A DNA stretch of 64,000 nucleotides from Paludibacteraceae bacterium (GTDB taxonomy: Bacteria; Bacteroidota; Bacteroidia; Bacteroidales; Paludibacteraceae), in assembly GCA_017625155.1 (NCBI GenBank), contig JAGALP010000004.1:124001-188000 (forward strand), written 5' to 3'. The notes beneath the pieces were generated by a model that was not told where the DNA came from, ran no database searches, and saw only the letters and a list, made by a program, of their open reading frames with translations. Positions within the stretch are counted from its first letter, which is position 1. Every line of letters begins with the position of its first letter. The position numbers were made by a program, and so were the translations under genes. Positions 35,947-45,992 of this stretch are shown here, piece by piece.

Positions 35947-37137
35947 ATGTATACAGAATTTCAAAAACACCTGCAAACTATCCTCGACGATATTCGTGAG
36001 GCAGGATTGTATAAAAACGAACGCGTGATTATCACCCCTCAATCCTCTGCCATTCAAGTAGAAGGAGGCAAGGATGTCATCAACTTCTGCGCCAATAACT
36101 ACCTTGGCCTCGCAGACAACCCCGAGCTCATCCAAGCAGCTAAAGACCGCATGGACGCACGTGGCTATGGTATGGCATCGGTGCGTTTCATCTGCGGTAC
36201 GCAGGACACGCATAAGCAACTCGAGCAAGCCATCTCCGACTTCTTCGGTACCGAGGACACTATCCTCTATGCAGCTTGTTTCGATGCTAATGGTGGTTTG
36301 TTTGAACCCCTTTTGACCGACCAAGATGCCATCATCTCCGATGCGCTCAACCACGCCTCTATCATCGACGGCGTGCGCCTCTGCAAGGCAGTGCGTTATC
36401 GCTATGCCAATGGCGACATGGCAGACCTCGAGGAGCAACTGAAGAAAGCGCAAGCACAACGCTTCCGTATCATCGCTACCGATGGCGTGTTCTCCATGGA
36501 CGGCAATGTCTGCCCACTCGATAAGATCTACGAACTCGCGCAGAAATACGATGCCCTCGTGATGGTGGACGAGAGCCACTCCGCAGGTGTGGTGGGTAAG
36601 ACTGGTCATGGCGTGACCGAGCGTTACGACCTCCGCGGCAAGATTGAGATCATTACTGGTACATTGGGCAAGGCCTTCGGTGGTTCAGTAGGAGGCTTCA
36701 CTACAGGTAAGAAAGAGATTATCGACCTGCTTCGCCAACGTAGCCGTCCATATCTCTTCTCCAACTCTATTCCTCCATTGATTGCAGCAGCTGGCCTCAA
36801 GACCTTTGAGATTCTCACGCGCAGCAACGAACTCCAAGACCGCTTGCACTCGAATACCGAGTACTTTATCACCAAGATGAAAGCTGCTGGCTTTGATATC
36901 AAGCCAACCGAGTCGGCTATCTGCGCGGTGATGCTGTACGACGCTCGTTTGAGCCAAGAGTTCGCTGCGGCATTGCAAGAGGAGGGTATTTATGTGACAG
37001 GCTTCTACTACCCAGTAGTGCCACAAGGGCAAGCACGTATCCGCGTACAACTCTCTGCGGCGCATACCACCGAGCAACTCGACCGCGGTATTGAGGCCTT
37101 CATCAAAGTCGGCAAAGCCCTCAATGTTCTAGAGTAA
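35947..37137 (+). CDS. kbl: 2-amino-3-ketobutyrate CoA ligase (glycine C-acetyltransferase)
   Basis: 396 residues, alpha-oxoamine synthase family, PLP enzyme. It splits 2-amino-3-ketobutyrate with CoA into glycine and acetyl-CoA. Seen: FCANNYLGLADNPELIQAAK near 50, SVRFICGTQDTHKQLE, the aspartate in VMVDESHSAGVVG near 205, and the PLP lysine in TGTLGKAFGGSVGG near 240. The adjacent tdh makes its substrate, which selects Kbl over other members of the family. It starts at once after the repeat array. Confidence 0.96.
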   Translation: MYTEFQKHLQTILDDIREAGLYKNERVIITPQSSAIQVEGGKDVINFCANNYLGLADNPELIQAAKDRMDARGYGMASVRFICGTQDTHKQLEQAISDFFGTEDTILYAACFDANGGLFEPLLTDQDAIISDALNHASIIDGVRLCKAVRYRYANGDMADLEEQLKKAQAQRFRIIATDGVFSMDGNVCPLDKIYELAQKYDALVMVDESHSAGVVGKTGHGVTERYDLRGKIEIITGTLGKAFGGSVGGFTTGKKEIIDLLRQRSRPYLFSNSIPPLIAAAGLKTFEILTRSNELQDRLHSNTEYFITKMKAAGFDIKPTESAICAVMLYDARLSQEFAAALQEEGIYVTGFYYPVVPQGQARIRVQLSAAHTTEQLDRGIEAFIKVGKALNVLE

Positions 37138-37169
37138 CTTATAACTTATCACTCATAGTTTATCACTAA

Positions 37170-38195
37170 ATGAAAGCCTTAGTAAAACGTTATGCAGAGC
37201 CAGGGCTCTGGATGGAAGAGGTGCCAATGCCTCAAGTAGGCGTGAATGATGTGCTTATCAAGGTTACCAAAGCCGCTATTTGCGGTACGGACCTGCACAT
37301 GTATAAATGGGACGAATGGTCGCAAAACCATTGCACACCGCCCTATATCATGGGTCACGAGTTCGTGGGTGTGGCTGTCGAGGTCGGACCAGGTGTCCGT
37401 GGTGTGAAGGTGGGCGACCGCGTGACTGCCGAGGGACATATCGTCTGCGGCACATGCCGTAACTGCCGCCGTGGCATGGGTCACGTATGCGAGAACACTA
37501 TCTCAGTTGGTATCATGGGCAAGGACGGTGCTTTTGCCGAGTATGTGACTATCCCTGAGAGCAATATCGTGCATATCCGTCCTGAGATTCCAGACGACTT
37601 CGCCGCTATTATGGACCCATTTGGCAATGCTACACATACCGCATTGGCTTTCCCTCTCTTGGGCGAGGATGTGCTTATCACAGGTGCGGGCTTGATTGGT
37701 ACGATGGCTGCAGGTATCTGCCGCTATGCGGGAGCAAAGAATATCGTCGTGACTGACCTCAACGAGCAACGCCTCGAGATTGCCAAGAAGATGGGTGCTA
37801 CTATCACGGTCAATGGCTCGAAGGGCGAGACCGTAGAGGGCGCCATGAAGCAGTTAGGTATCCGCGGCTTTGATATTGGACTAGAAATGTCGGGTGCACC
37901 AGCAGCGTTCAATGATATGATTGCACACATGTATAAGGGTGCAAATATCGCGCAGTTGGGTATCTTGCCAAGCAACACGCAAGTCAACTGGTCGGATATC
38001 ATCTTCAATGCTTTGACTATCAAGGGTATCACCGGCCGCCGCATGTGGGAGACATGGTATCAGATGGAGCAGATGTTGTTGGGTGGTCTGGACTTGAGTC
38101 CAGTGATTACCCACCGCTTCCACTTCGATGATTTCCAAAAGGGCTTCGACGTCATGGTCAGCGGCCAATGTGGCAAAGTGCTACTTGAGTGGTAA
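37170..38195 (+). CDS. tdh: L-threonine 3-dehydrogenase
   Basis: 341 residues, zinc-dependent medium-chain dehydrogenase; NAD+-dependent oxidation of threonine to 2-amino-3-ketobutyrate, then used by Kbl. Catalytic zinc site: C38 in AICGTD, H and E in GHEFVG near 63; structural zinc cysteines in VCGTCRNCRRGMGHVC near 93-107; Rossmann motif GAGLIGTMAAGI near 171. It lies 32 bases after kbl in a TTATCACT word repeat and is followed by a strong hairpin. Confidence 0.96.
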   Translation: MKALVKRYAEPGLWMEEVPMPQVGVNDVLIKVTKAAICGTDLHMYKWDEWSQNHCTPPYIMGHEFVGVAVEVGPGVRGVKVGDRVTAEGHIVCGTCRNCRRGMGHVCENTISVGIMGKDGAFAEYVTIPESNIVHIRPEIPDDFAAIMDPFGNATHTALAFPLLGEDVLITGAGLIGTMAAGICRYAGAKNIVVTDLNEQRLEIAKKMGATITVNGSKGETVEGAMKQLGIRGFDIGLEMSGAPAAFNDMIAHMYKGANIAQLGILPSNTQVNWSDIIFNALTIKGITGRRMWETWYQMEQMLLGGLDLSPVITHRFHFDDFQKGFDVMVSGQCGKVLLEW

Positions 38196-38225
38196 ACCAC
38201 GCTACACAACTGCTAAACAATACTA

Positions 38226-38269
38226 CACAACAACTCACCCAGTCTCATCGGACTGGGTGAGTTGTTGTG
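38226..38269. terminator. Strong hairpin after tdh
   Basis: A perfect 19-base stem (38226-38244 with 38251-38269) and a TCATCG loop. The right flank is GAAAAAG, not a T-tract, so it may end transcription poorly on the plus strand or act in mRNA 3'-end protection. The left flank repeats CTACACAAC words. Confidence 0.75.
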
Positions 38270-38433
38270 AAAAAGTGCTGTTTCTTAAGATTGCTTTCCC
38301 TTGTACCTTCCCTATTAGTATCGGGCTAAAAACCTACGAAGAACCATAGATAAAGAAGTGCCATTCAAGGCACTCCTTCATCACGAAACTTGTGGATGAT
38401 TTTCAGTGTAACTGAAATAAAATAGTTCTAATA

Positions 38434-38465
38434 TTTGCATATCCCGTAAAAAAATTGTACCTTTG
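38434..38465 (+). promoter_or_regulatory. Promoter for alaS and its operon
   Basis: TTTG at 38434-38437, exactly 20 bases, TACCTTTG at 38458-38465. The start codon follows 42 bases later. The 312-base gap before alaS also holds two smaller hairpins (AGTGCC/GGCACT near 38357 and TTTCAGT/ACTGAAA near 38401), but no ORF. Confidence 0.82.
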
Positions 38466-38507
38466 CAGGATTTTTGATACAATAGCGAAATTAAATAAAC
38501 AAAATAT

Positions 38508-41105
38508 ATGACAAGCAAAGAGATTAGACAATCCTTTTTGGATTATTTTGAGAAGAAAGGACACAAGATTGTACCTTCAGCACCCATGGTCATCAAAGAT
38601 GACCCTACACTGATGTTCACCAACGCAGGTATGAACCCATGGAAGGGTATCATCCTCGGTAATGACCCTATACAATATCCTCGCGTAGCGGACTCGCAGA
38701 AGTGCCTGCGCGTAAGCGGTAAGCACAATGACCTCGAGGAAGTAGGTCATGATACCTACCACCACACCATGTTCGAGATGCTCGGCAACTGGTCGTTTGG
38801 TGATTACTTCAAACAAGGCGCCATCGACATGGCGTGGGAGTACCTCGTAGATGTACTCAAACTCGACCCAAAGAACCTCTACGTAACAGTATTCGAAGGC
38901 TCACCTGAAGAGGGCATCGAGCGTGACAACGAGGCAGCAGAGATCTGGGCTAAGCACTTGCCTGCCGACCATATCCTCAATGGCAATAAGCACGACAACT
39001 TCTGGGAGATGGGCGATACAGGTCCTTGTGGTCCATGCTCAGAGATTCACGTGGATAGCCGTAGCGAGGAGGAGAAAGCGGCTCTCTCTGGTCGCGAACT
39101 GGTGAATAAAGACCACCCACAAGTGATTGAGATTTGGAACCTCGTGTTCATGCAATACAACCGAAAAGCCGATGGCTCGCTCGACACCTTGCCAAATAAA
39201 GTGATTGACACAGGTATGGGCTTCGAGCGTTTGGTGCGCACTATGCAAGGCAAACAATCGAACTATGATACCGATGTCTTCCAACCTATGCTGAAGAAGA
39301 TTGGCGAGATCTGCGGCTCTGAATACGGCAAAGAGGAGAAAGTGGATGTGGCTATGCGCGTGATTGCCGACCATATCCGTACTATCGCCTTCGCCATTGC
39401 TGATGGTCAGTTGCCAAGCAACGAGAAGGCAGGTTATGTGATTCGCCGAATCTTGCGCCGTGCAGTACGCTATGGCTACACCTTCCTCGGACAACGCGAA
39501 GCGTTTATGTACAAACTGGTGCCACAACTCATTGCCGACATGGGCGAAGCATATCCTGAATTGGTGAAGCAAGAGGCACAAATCACCCCTGTAATAAAGA
39601 GCGAGGAGGACGGTTTCCTCCGCACATTGGACAAGGGTATCTCTTTGCTCGACAAACTGATGAAAGAGGCGAAAGGTAAAGAGATTTCGGGTGTGGATGT
39701 GTTCACATTGAAAGATACATACGGCTTCCCTCTCGACCTCACTCAATTGATTTTGAGCGAGAACGGTTTTACTACCAACGAGGAAGAGTACAACAAGGCA
39801 TTGGAGCACCAAAAAGAAATGGGTCGCCAAGCCAACAAACAAGAACTGGGCGACTGGGTAGTGATTAGCGAAGGTGAGACAGAGTTTGATGGATACGACA
39901 TGTTGCAATGCGAGACACAAGTGCTACGCTACCGCAAAGTGAACCAAAAGGGCAAAGAACTCTATCAAGTAGTGCTTAGCCAAACACCATTCTATGCTGA
40001 GATGGGTGGTGAGGTAGGCGATTCGGGTACATTGGGCAATGTGCGCGTGTTGGATACCAAACGTGAGAACAATCTGGCAGTACACCTTTGTGCAGAATTG
40101 CCTGAGAATATCAAGAGCAAGATGATGGCTGAGGTAGATGTGGCTCGTCGTCAAGCCATTGCTTGCAACCACACTGCTACGCATATCATACACTATGCAT
40201 TGCGCCAAGTATTGGGCGAGCATGTGGAGCAAAAGGGTAGCTACGTATCGGCGGACAGCTTGCGTTTCGACTTCTCACACTTCCAGAAAGTGAGTGCGGA
40301 GGAGCTACGCCAAGTGGAGATGCTTGCCAACGAGATGATTCGCCAAGACTTGCCTCTTGAGGAATGTCGTAATACCCCAATAGAGAAAGCGAAAGAAATG
40401 GGTGCTATGGCACTCTTCGGCGAGAAATACGGCGATGAAGTACGTGTCATCAAGTATGGCCCATCGGCAGAGTTGTGCGGTGGTTGTCACGTGGCAAGTA
40501 CGGGTAAGATTGGTGCGGTGCGCATTGTGATGGAGACCAGTGTGGCTGCGGGTATTCGCCGTATTGAGGCTGTGACAGCAGCCAAGGCCGATGAACTCTA
40601 CTACAAACAAGTGGATATGATAGGCGGTCTGCGTGCGCTGTTCAACAACGCTCCAGACTTGGCAGGCGCTATCCGCAAAGCCATTGACGAGAACGCGGGC
40701 TTGAAGAAGCAGATTGAGACCTTCATGGCAGAGAAAGTGGAGCGTTTCCGCGATGAACTCCTTGCCAAAGCAGAAGACTACAATGGTATCAAACTGGTGC
40801 GCGTAGAAGGCACTGTAGATGCTAATTTGCTGCGTAATGTGCCCATGTTGCTGAAAGGCAAGTTTACCGATGTGAAGTTCGCTGTAGTAGGTGCGACAGA
40901 GTGGGAGGGCAAACCCATGATTACGGTGGTACTGTCGCAACCATTGGTAGATGCGGGAAAGAACGCAGGTCAGATCATCAAGTCGGCTGCTAAGCATATC
41001 CAAGGCGGTGGCGGCGGTCAAGCATGGATGGCTACCGCAGGTGGCCGCAATGTAGCCGGATTAGGTGCTGCTATGGAGGAGATGCTAAATGCTATTGTTG
41101 GATAA
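38508..41105 (+). CDS. alaS: Alanine--tRNA ligase
   Basis: 865 residues. Class II synthetase: motif 1 to 3 region with [55 protein letters not shown] and [11 protein letters not shown] (residues 1-250). The editing domain contains the zinc ligands [12 protein letters not shown] (near 555) and [10 protein letters not shown] (near 660), followed by a C-terminal C-Ala-like domain ending [14 protein letters not shown]. It charges tRNA-Ala and clears Ser/Gly mischarging. The next gene starts on the base after its TAA, so alaS heads a tight operon. Confidence 0.98.
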   Translation: MTSKEIRQSFLDYFEKKGHKIVPSAPMVIKDDPTLMFTNAGMNPWKGIILGNDPIQYPRVADSQKCLRVSGKHNDLEEVGHDTYHHTMFEMLGNWSFGDYFKQGAIDMAWEYLVDVLKLDPKNLYVTVFEGSPEEGIERDNEAAEIWAKHLPADHILNGNKHDNFWEMGDTGPCGPCSEIHVDSRSEEEKAALSGRELVNKDHPQVIEIWNLVFMQYNRKADGSLDTLPNKVIDTGMGFERLVRTMQGKQSNYDTDVFQPMLKKIGEICGSEYGKEEKVDVAMRVIADHIRTIAFAIADGQLPSNEKAGYVIRRILRRAVRYGYTFLGQREAFMYKLVPQLIADMGEAYPELVKQEAQITPVIKSEEDGFLRTLDKGISLLDKLMKEAKGKEISGVDVFTLKDTYGFPLDLTQLILSENGFTTNEEEYNKALEHQKEMGRQANKQELGDWVVISEGETEFDGYDMLQCETQVLRYRKVNQKGKELYQVVLSQTPFYAEMGGEVGDSGTLGNVRVLDTKRENNLAVHLCAELPENIKSKMMAEVDVARRQAIACNHTATHIIHYALRQVLGEHVEQKGSYVSADSLRFDFSHFQKVSAEELRQVEMLANEMIRQDLPLEECRNTPIEKAKEMGAMALFGEKYGDEVRVIKYGPSAELCGGCHVASTGKIGAVRIVMETSVAAGIRRIEAVTAAKADELYYKQVDMIGGLRALFNNAPDLAGAIRKAIDENAGLKKQIETFMAEKVERFRDELLAKAEDYNGIKLVRVEGTVDANLLRNVPMLLKGKFTDVKFAVVGATEWEGKPMITVVLSQPLVDAGKNAGQIIKSAAKHIQGGGGGQAWMATAGGRNVAGLGAAMEEMLNAIVG

Positions 41106-42377
41106 GTGACAATATATCAGGCAAATATTCTATTTACATCGTCGCCTACACAATTCGAAGTGTATGAGCGAGGGTATATCGCTGTTGATGAGCAGGGAGT
41201 GGTTCAGGGAGTATATCATTCGCTGCCAGATGGTCTGATATATGACCAACTGGTGGATTTTGGTGACAAATTGCTGATACCAGCGATGAATGATTTGCAT
41301 GTACATGCACCACAGTTCTGTAACATGGGAATAGCTATGGATATGCAACTGATACCTTGGCTCAATACCTATGTTTTTCCAGAGGAAGCCAAGTTTGCAG
41401 ATGAAGCATATGCTGAAACCGTTTACCATTCTTTTGTTTCGGAACTATGGCGTCAAGGTACGATGCGTGCTGCGGTATTTGCCACATCTCATACACCTGC
41501 AACGCAAATACTTGCTCGCAGCTTTGCTGATGCTGGTATGGGGGCTCTGATTGGTTTGGTAGGCATGGATCGGCATGCGCCAGAGAACTTGTGCAATACA
41601 CCAATATCATGGGTTAGTGGTATGAAAGCTTTGGTAGATACGATGGCAGAAATGCCATTGGTAAAACCAATCATCACTCCGCGTTTTATTCCTTCGTGCA
41701 CACCAGAAATGCTGCAAACGATGGGAGAGATGGCACAGCAGACAACACTGCCAGTACAATCACATTTGAGCGAAAATCAGCAAGAAATAGCCTGGGTACA
41801 AGAATTAGAGCCAGCATCTACATGCTATGGCGATGCATATCATCGCTATGGTTTGTTTGGAGATACACCTACGCTAATGGCGCATTGTTGTTATACCGAA
41901 GGTGAGGAATTGCGTCTGATGCGCGAGCAGAATGTATGCGTAGTACATTGTCCGACATCCAACTGCAATTTGGCATCTGGTATAGCTCCTGTACGAAAAT
42001 TTTTGCAAGCAGGACTGAACGTTGTACTGGGTTCTGATATTGCAGGTGGACACCATCTTAGCATGTTCCGCGTGATGCAGTATGCTGTGCAGATGAGTAA
42101 ATTGCAATATGTATCATCCAATGGTCAGTATCCATTCTTGACATTATCGGAAGTGTTTTATATGGCTACAAAAGCAGGTGGTGCCTTCTTTGGGCAAGTA
42201 GGCAGTTTTGAACCTGGGTATACTTTCGATGCACTTGTCATCGATGACCTCTGTCTTTCGCCTCATAGCATAGATGCCACATCGCCTATTCATCGCCTCG
42301 AACGTTTTATCTATTTGGGTGATGATCGCCATATACAACATCGCTTCTGTCAAGGCAACGAAATCAATCAACCATAG
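41106..42377 (+). CDS. guaD: Guanine deaminase
   Basis: 423 residues in an amidohydrolase fold; turns guanine into xanthine. The metal-binding H-x-H is in LHVHAPQFCNMG near 62-70, followed by SHLSENQQEIAWV, LMAHCCYTEGEEL (zinc His) and the Asp in GSDIAGGHHLSM. The HAPQ and SDIAGG motifs are those of guanine deaminase rather than cytosine or chlorohydrolase relatives. The GTG start immediately follows the alaS stop, and the first residues (TIYQANILFTSS) fit the family N-terminus. Confidence 0.92.
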   Translation: MTIYQANILFTSSPTQFEVYERGYIAVDEQGVVQGVYHSLPDGLIYDQLVDFGDKLLIPAMNDLHVHAPQFCNMGIAMDMQLIPWLNTYVFPEEAKFADEAYAETVYHSFVSELWRQGTMRAAVFATSHTPATQILARSFADAGMGALIGLVGMDRHAPENLCNTPISWVSGMKALVDTMAEMPLVKPIITPRFIPSCTPEMLQTMGEMAQQTTLPVQSHLSENQQEIAWVQELEPASTCYGDAYHRYGLFGDTPTLMAHCCYTEGEELRLMREQNVCVVHCPTSNCNLASGIAPVRKFLQAGLNVVLGSDIAGGHHLSMFRVMQYAVQMSKLQYVSSNGQYPFLTLSEVFYMATKAGGAFFGQVGSFEPGYTFDALVIDDLCLSPHSIDATSPIHRLERFIYLGDDRHIQHRFCQGNEINQP

Positions 42378-42389
42378 ATAGTTATATAG

Positions 42390-42818
42390 ATGAAAACCCT
42401 AACTGGGCGACTGCCCATGAAATATCGTTCTGCGGTTCGTTTCGTGCTCGTTGGAGCACTTGGAACGGGCATTCAGTATGGTATCTACTATCTGCTGTTG
42501 GATATATTTCAACGCCATTGGCAAGACTTGGGCATTCTTACTTCTGTTGCTTTTACAGCAGGTTTCATCATTGAGATGATATGCAACTATTTCATCACTA
42601 GTTTCTATACTTTCAAGATGCGTCCTAGTTGGAAGAATGCAGGCGGTTTTCTATTTGGACGAGCTATTAATTATGTGCTTCAACTCTTGCTACTCAACCT
42701 GTTGATATGGTTGCATCTCTCTGAAGAATATTCAGGAATATTAGCCATCATGTTGGCTGGTGTAATCAACTATTTTGTGTTACTACCTTTTTATAAGGAT
42801 AAAAAACGAGAAAAATAA
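42390..42818 (+). CDS. GtrA-like membrane protein
   Basis: 142 residues with four hydrophobic segments (FVLVGALGTGIQYGIYYLL, SVAFTAGFIIEMICNYFI, GRAINYVLQLLLLNLLIW, LAIMLAGVINYFVLLPF). The N-terminal FxxVGxxGTxxxY and the N-Y-F-x-x-x-x-F-x-F/Y turn are the GtrA signature. Such proteins are thought to help move lipid-linked sugars across the membrane. The last base of its TAA is the first base of the next ATG. An internal ATG at 42417 is an alternative start. Confidence 0.88.
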   Translation: MKTLTGRLPMKYRSAVRFVLVGALGTGIQYGIYYLLLDIFQRHWQDLGILTSVAFTAGFIIEMICNYFITSFYTFKMRPSWKNAGGFLFGRAINYVLQLLLLNLLIWLHLSEEYSGILAIMLAGVINYFVLLPFYKDKKREK

Positions 42819-43567
42819 TGTCACTTGGCAAATGGATATTAGGAGGGTTAGGCTTTGCAGTAGGTGGACCAATAGGTGCACTGATAGGTGTGTTCATCGC
42901 CTCGATGTTTGATACGTCTAAATATATATTGCAAGGCAGTGATTCCGATACGCAGACTACATATCAACGTCGTCAACGTGCTACTCAAGGTGATATAAGC
43001 GTCTCTATAATCGTGTTGATTGCTTGTGTCATCAAGGCAGACGGACGGGTACTAAAATCTGAGATAAATTATATAAAACCTTTTCTATTGCGCACTTTTG
43101 GCGAAGAACGGGCGAAACAAGCTCTCTCATTGCTCAAGCAGCTGCTGGATCAGGAGATAGACCCTGTGGCAGTGTCTCATCAAATGGCGCAATATATCAA
43201 TTATTCCACTCGATTAGAACTGATTCGCATATTGCTTGAATTGGCTAATTCGGATGGTGAGATTGCTGCGCAAGAACTAAATATCATTCAGATTATAGTT
43301 ACCAATATGGCTGTTCAGCAAGCTGATTATCAGTCTATATTGGCATTATATCAACGCCATAAAGATGTCAATTGGGCATATACGGCATTAGAGATAGAAC
43401 CTTCTGCTAGCAACGATGAAGTGAAGAAAGCGTATCGTCGTATGGCAATGAAGTTTCATCCAGATAAGGTGGGTAATGCAAGCGAAGAGGTACGAAAACA
43501 AGCTACAGATAAGTTTCGCGGCATAAATGAAGCTTATGAGCACATTAAGCAACAACGTGGCATGTAA
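42818..43567 (+). CDS. TerB-domain DnaJ-like co-chaperone (DjlA-like)
   Basis: 249 residues. A glycine-rich hydrophobic N-terminus (LGGLGFAVGGPIGALIGVFIASMF) may anchor it in the membrane. A TerB-like helical domain spans about 60-165 (VLIACVIKADGRVLKSEINYIKPFLL, ELANSDGEIAAQELNIIQII). A C-terminal J domain spans about 185-249 with the HPD motif in MKFHPDK, needed to stimulate DnaK. The architecture is that of DjlA. It is in the alaS operon, overlapping the gtrA-like gene by one base. Confidence 0.92.
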   Translation: MSLGKWILGGLGFAVGGPIGALIGVFIASMFDTSKYILQGSDSDTQTTYQRRQRATQGDISVSIIVLIACVIKADGRVLKSEINYIKPFLLRTFGEERAKQALSLLKQLLDQEIDPVAVSHQMAQYINYSTRLELIRILLELANSDGEIAAQELNIIQIIVTNMAVQQADYQSILALYQRHKDVNWAYTALEIEPSASNDEVKKAYRRMAMKFHPDKVGNASEEVRKQATDKFRGINEAYEHIKQQRGM

Positions 43568-43590
43568 ATCACGATTCTTAATTCAGGATT

Positions 43591-44061
43591 ATGAAAGTAA
43601 CGCTTTTGGTAGTCGGAAAAACCACTGATGGGCATATTGACACATTGATACAGGAATATCAAAAGCGTCTAACTCATTACTTACCATTTACATTGCAGGT
43701 TGTTCCCGAACTCAAAAATACGAAATCTCTTACGGCGGAACAGCAAAAGCAAGCAGAAGGTGAAATGATTATGCGTGCTATAACGCCATCTACAGATTTG
43801 ATTCTGTTGGATGAACATGGCAAAGAATATCGGTCGATAGAGTTTGCTGATTACCTGCAAAAGCGTATGTCATCGGGTAGGGATGTGGTCTTTGTTGTGG
43901 GAGGACCTTATGGCTTTGCAGATGCAGTATATCAGCGCGCCAATGGTAAGATTTCGCTTAGCAAGATGACATTTTCACATCAAATGGTTCGCCTTTTCTT
44001 TGTGGAGCAACTCTATCGAGCTATGACCATATTGCGTGGCGAGCCTTATCATCATGAATAA
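43591..44061 (+). CDS. rlmH: 23S rRNA (pseudouridine1915-N3)-methyltransferase RlmH
   Basis: 156 residues, the exact family length. SPOUT fold; methylates pseudouridine 1915 in helix 69 of the large subunit. Seen: MKVTLLVVGKT at the start, LDEHGKEYRSIEFAD, the SAM-binding FVVGGPYGFA near 103-112 and the C-terminal knot SLSKMTFSHQMVRLFFVEQLYRA with the terminal RGEPYHHE. It lies 23 bases after the DnaJ-like gene. Confidence 0.97.
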   Translation: MKVTLLVVGKTTDGHIDTLIQEYQKRLTHYLPFTLQVVPELKNTKSLTAEQQKQAEGEMIMRAITPSTDLILLDEHGKEYRSIEFADYLQKRMSSGRDVVFVVGGPYGFADAVYQRANGKISLSKMTFSHQMVRLFFVEQLYRAMTILRGEPYHHE

Positions 44062-44089
44062 AGATTAGTTATTTGATTTTTTAAGGTAT

Positions 44090-45814
44090 ATGAAAACATT
44101 TTTTTCTTTCAAAGAAGTTTTTAGTCCAAAACTTTTTTCATCACTACGCACCTACAACAAGCAGCGTCTTCTGCAAGATGCCATTGCTGGTATGATTGTG
44201 GGTATTGTGGCTATCCCTTTGGCTATTGCCTTTGGTATATCTTCGGGAGTGGGACCTACTGAAGGTTTGGTTACTGCTATCATCGCTGGTTTTATTATTT
44301 CGGCTTTTGGTGGTAGTAAAGTGCAAATCGGTGGTCCTACTGGTGCTTTCATTGTTATTATCTATGGCATCATTCAGCAGCATGGACTCACGGGGTTACT
44401 AATAGCCACTATTATGGCTGGTATCTTGCTTATTTTCATGGGATTATTCCGACTGGGAAATGTAATCAAGTTTGTACCTTATCCTGTGATTATAGGTTTT
44501 ACAGCAGGTATTGCTGTTACCATATTTACTACGCAAATGAACGATCTCTTCGGTATGGGCATACAAGATGCACCAGCAGATTTTATTCATAAATGGATAT
44601 GCTATTTTGAGCATTGGCGCGACATCAATTGGTGGGCATTTGCAGTAGGTGTAGTATCCTTGCTTATCATTGTTTTCTCTACGAAGATGAGCAAGAAAAT
44701 TCCTGGTTCATTGGTTGCTATTGTGCTGATGACATTGATTGTTTGGCTATTACGTGAATTTGGAGGAGTCACATCTATCACCACAATTGGTGACTTATAT
44801 ACTTTGCCAGATGGTATGCCTGTTCCTCATTTTCCAGCATTGCACTTGGCAGAAGGTGAAACGCTCTTTAATCTAGTACGTGATTTGTTTCCTTCAGCAT
44901 TTACTATTGCCATGTTGGGTGCTATCGAATCACTACTGTCTGCAATGGTGGCTGATGGTGTGATTGGTGATAAACATAATTCCAATACCGAACTCATTGC
45001 ACAAGGTGTTGCTAACGTGGTAGTTCCATTCTTTGGTGGAATTCCTGCTACAGGAGCGATTGCGCGTACTATGACTAATATCAACAATGGTGGTCGTACC
45101 CCAATAGCGGGTATTATCCATGCGGTTGTGCTTTTGCTGGTGTTGCTGTTCTTGGGTCCTCTGGTGGGAATGATTCCTATGGCATGCCTTGCGGGTGTAT
45201 TGATAGTCGTCAGCTACAACATGTCGGGATGGCGCTCCTTCTTGTGGCTTGCCAAAGCACCCAAGTCTGATTTTATTGTGATGCTTGTCACATTCGTATT
45301 GACTGTGATTTTTGATCTCACAATTGCTATTGAAGTGGGATTGCTATTAGCAGTTATTCTCTTCTTGAAGCGTACCAACGAAGCTACTGTTATTCGCTCT
45401 TTCTCGGATGAGATTGATCCTACTTACCACAATGATGTTCGCCTACACGGCAACGATTTAGACATGCTTCATATTCCTCCACATACCGAGGTATATGAGA
45501 TAGATGGTCCATATTTCTTTGGTATCGCTAACAAGTTCGACGAAATAAGCCAACGTATAGGTGCCGATGGACAAAAAGTACGTATTTTGCGTATGCGTAA
45601 GGTTTCGTTTATGGATTCGACAGGTATTCACAATCTCGAACAACTCTATCTGCGTTCTCAGCGTTGTGGCATGACCTTGGTATTGTCAGGAGTGAATAAA
45701 CATGTATTCAAAACGTTGGAGAAATCAGGTTTAGTTCAGTTGATAGGTCGTGAGAATATCCGTGATCATATCAATGGCGCTTTAGCTCGTGCCGAAGAGA
45801 TTGTCAGCGCTTAA
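44090..45814 (+). CDS. SulP-family inorganic anion transporter with STAS domain
   Basis: 574 residues. The membrane domain (about 25-420) has the SLC26/SulP signature QDAIAGMIVGIVAIPLAIAF, FGGSKVQIGGPTGAFIVII, GFTAGIAVTI and GAIESLLSAMVADGVIGDKHNSNTELIAQGVANVV. The cytoplasmic STAS domain follows (about 440-560; VYEIDGPYFFGIANKFDEI, MRKVSFMDSTGIHNLEQLY). Substrates of the family include sulfate, bicarbonate and dicarboxylates; the sequence does not decide between them. It is the last gene of the alaS operon; a strong terminator follows. Confidence 0.93.
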   Translation: MKTFFSFKEVFSPKLFSSLRTYNKQRLLQDAIAGMIVGIVAIPLAIAFGISSGVGPTEGLVTAIIAGFIISAFGGSKVQIGGPTGAFIVIIYGIIQQHGLTGLLIATIMAGILLIFMGLFRLGNVIKFVPYPVIIGFTAGIAVTIFTTQMNDLFGMGIQDAPADFIHKWICYFEHWRDINWWAFAVGVVSLLIIVFSTKMSKKIPGSLVAIVLMTLIVWLLREFGGVTSITTIGDLYTLPDGMPVPHFPALHLAEGETLFNLVRDLFPSAFTIAMLGAIESLLSAMVADGVIGDKHNSNTELIAQGVANVVVPFFGGIPATGAIARTMTNINNGGRTPIAGIIHAVVLLLVLLFLGPLVGMIPMACLAGVLIVVSYNMSGWRSFLWLAKAPKSDFIVMLVTFVLTVIFDLTIAIEVGLLLAVILFLKRTNEATVIRSFSDEIDPTYHNDVRLHGNDLDMLHIPPHTEVYEIDGPYFFGIANKFDEISQRIGADGQKVRILRMRKVSFMDSTGIHNLEQLYLRSQRCGMTLVLSGVNKHVFKTLEKSGLVQLIGRENIRDHINGALARAEEIVSA

Positions 45815-45868
45815 GTAGTGATTTTTTCGCTATCAACTACACAACATATATAATAAGGTAACTTGTAT

Positions 45869-45906
45869 GCATTGATTATGCCGATATGGTATGGTCAATG
45901 CTTTTT
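45869..45906 (+). terminator. Terminator after the SulP gene
   Basis: A 14-base stem (45869-45882 with 45888-45901), fully paired if G-U pairs are allowed, a GATAT loop, then TTTTTG. Confidence 0.85.
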
Positions 45907-45932
45907 GTTAGAGGATAATTATTTTCATTTAC

Positions 45933-45963
45933 TTGCATATTTCAAAAAAAAATACTACCTTTG
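45933..45963 (+). promoter_or_regulatory. Promoter for trpS
   Basis: TTG at 45933-45935, 20 bases, TACCTTTG at 45956-45963; the trpS ATG is at 45993. Upstream in-frame codons from 45933 overlap this promoter and are not used. Confidence 0.8.
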
Positions 45964-45992
45964 CACCCAAATATACATTAACCAAAGAGAAT

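Noticed and set aside
35872..36609. 245-residue open frame on the minus strand
   Set aside because: It is antisense to kbl and to the repeat array; the kbl motifs decide the strand.
38226..38269. Simple Rho-independent terminator after tdh
   Set aside because: Only partly accepted: the 19-base stem is clear but no T-tract follows on the plus strand, so plain intrinsic termination is unsure.
39039..39920. 293-residue open frame on the minus strand
   Set aside because: It is antisense to alaS. The composition (many His, Cys and Leu) is that of a shadow frame.
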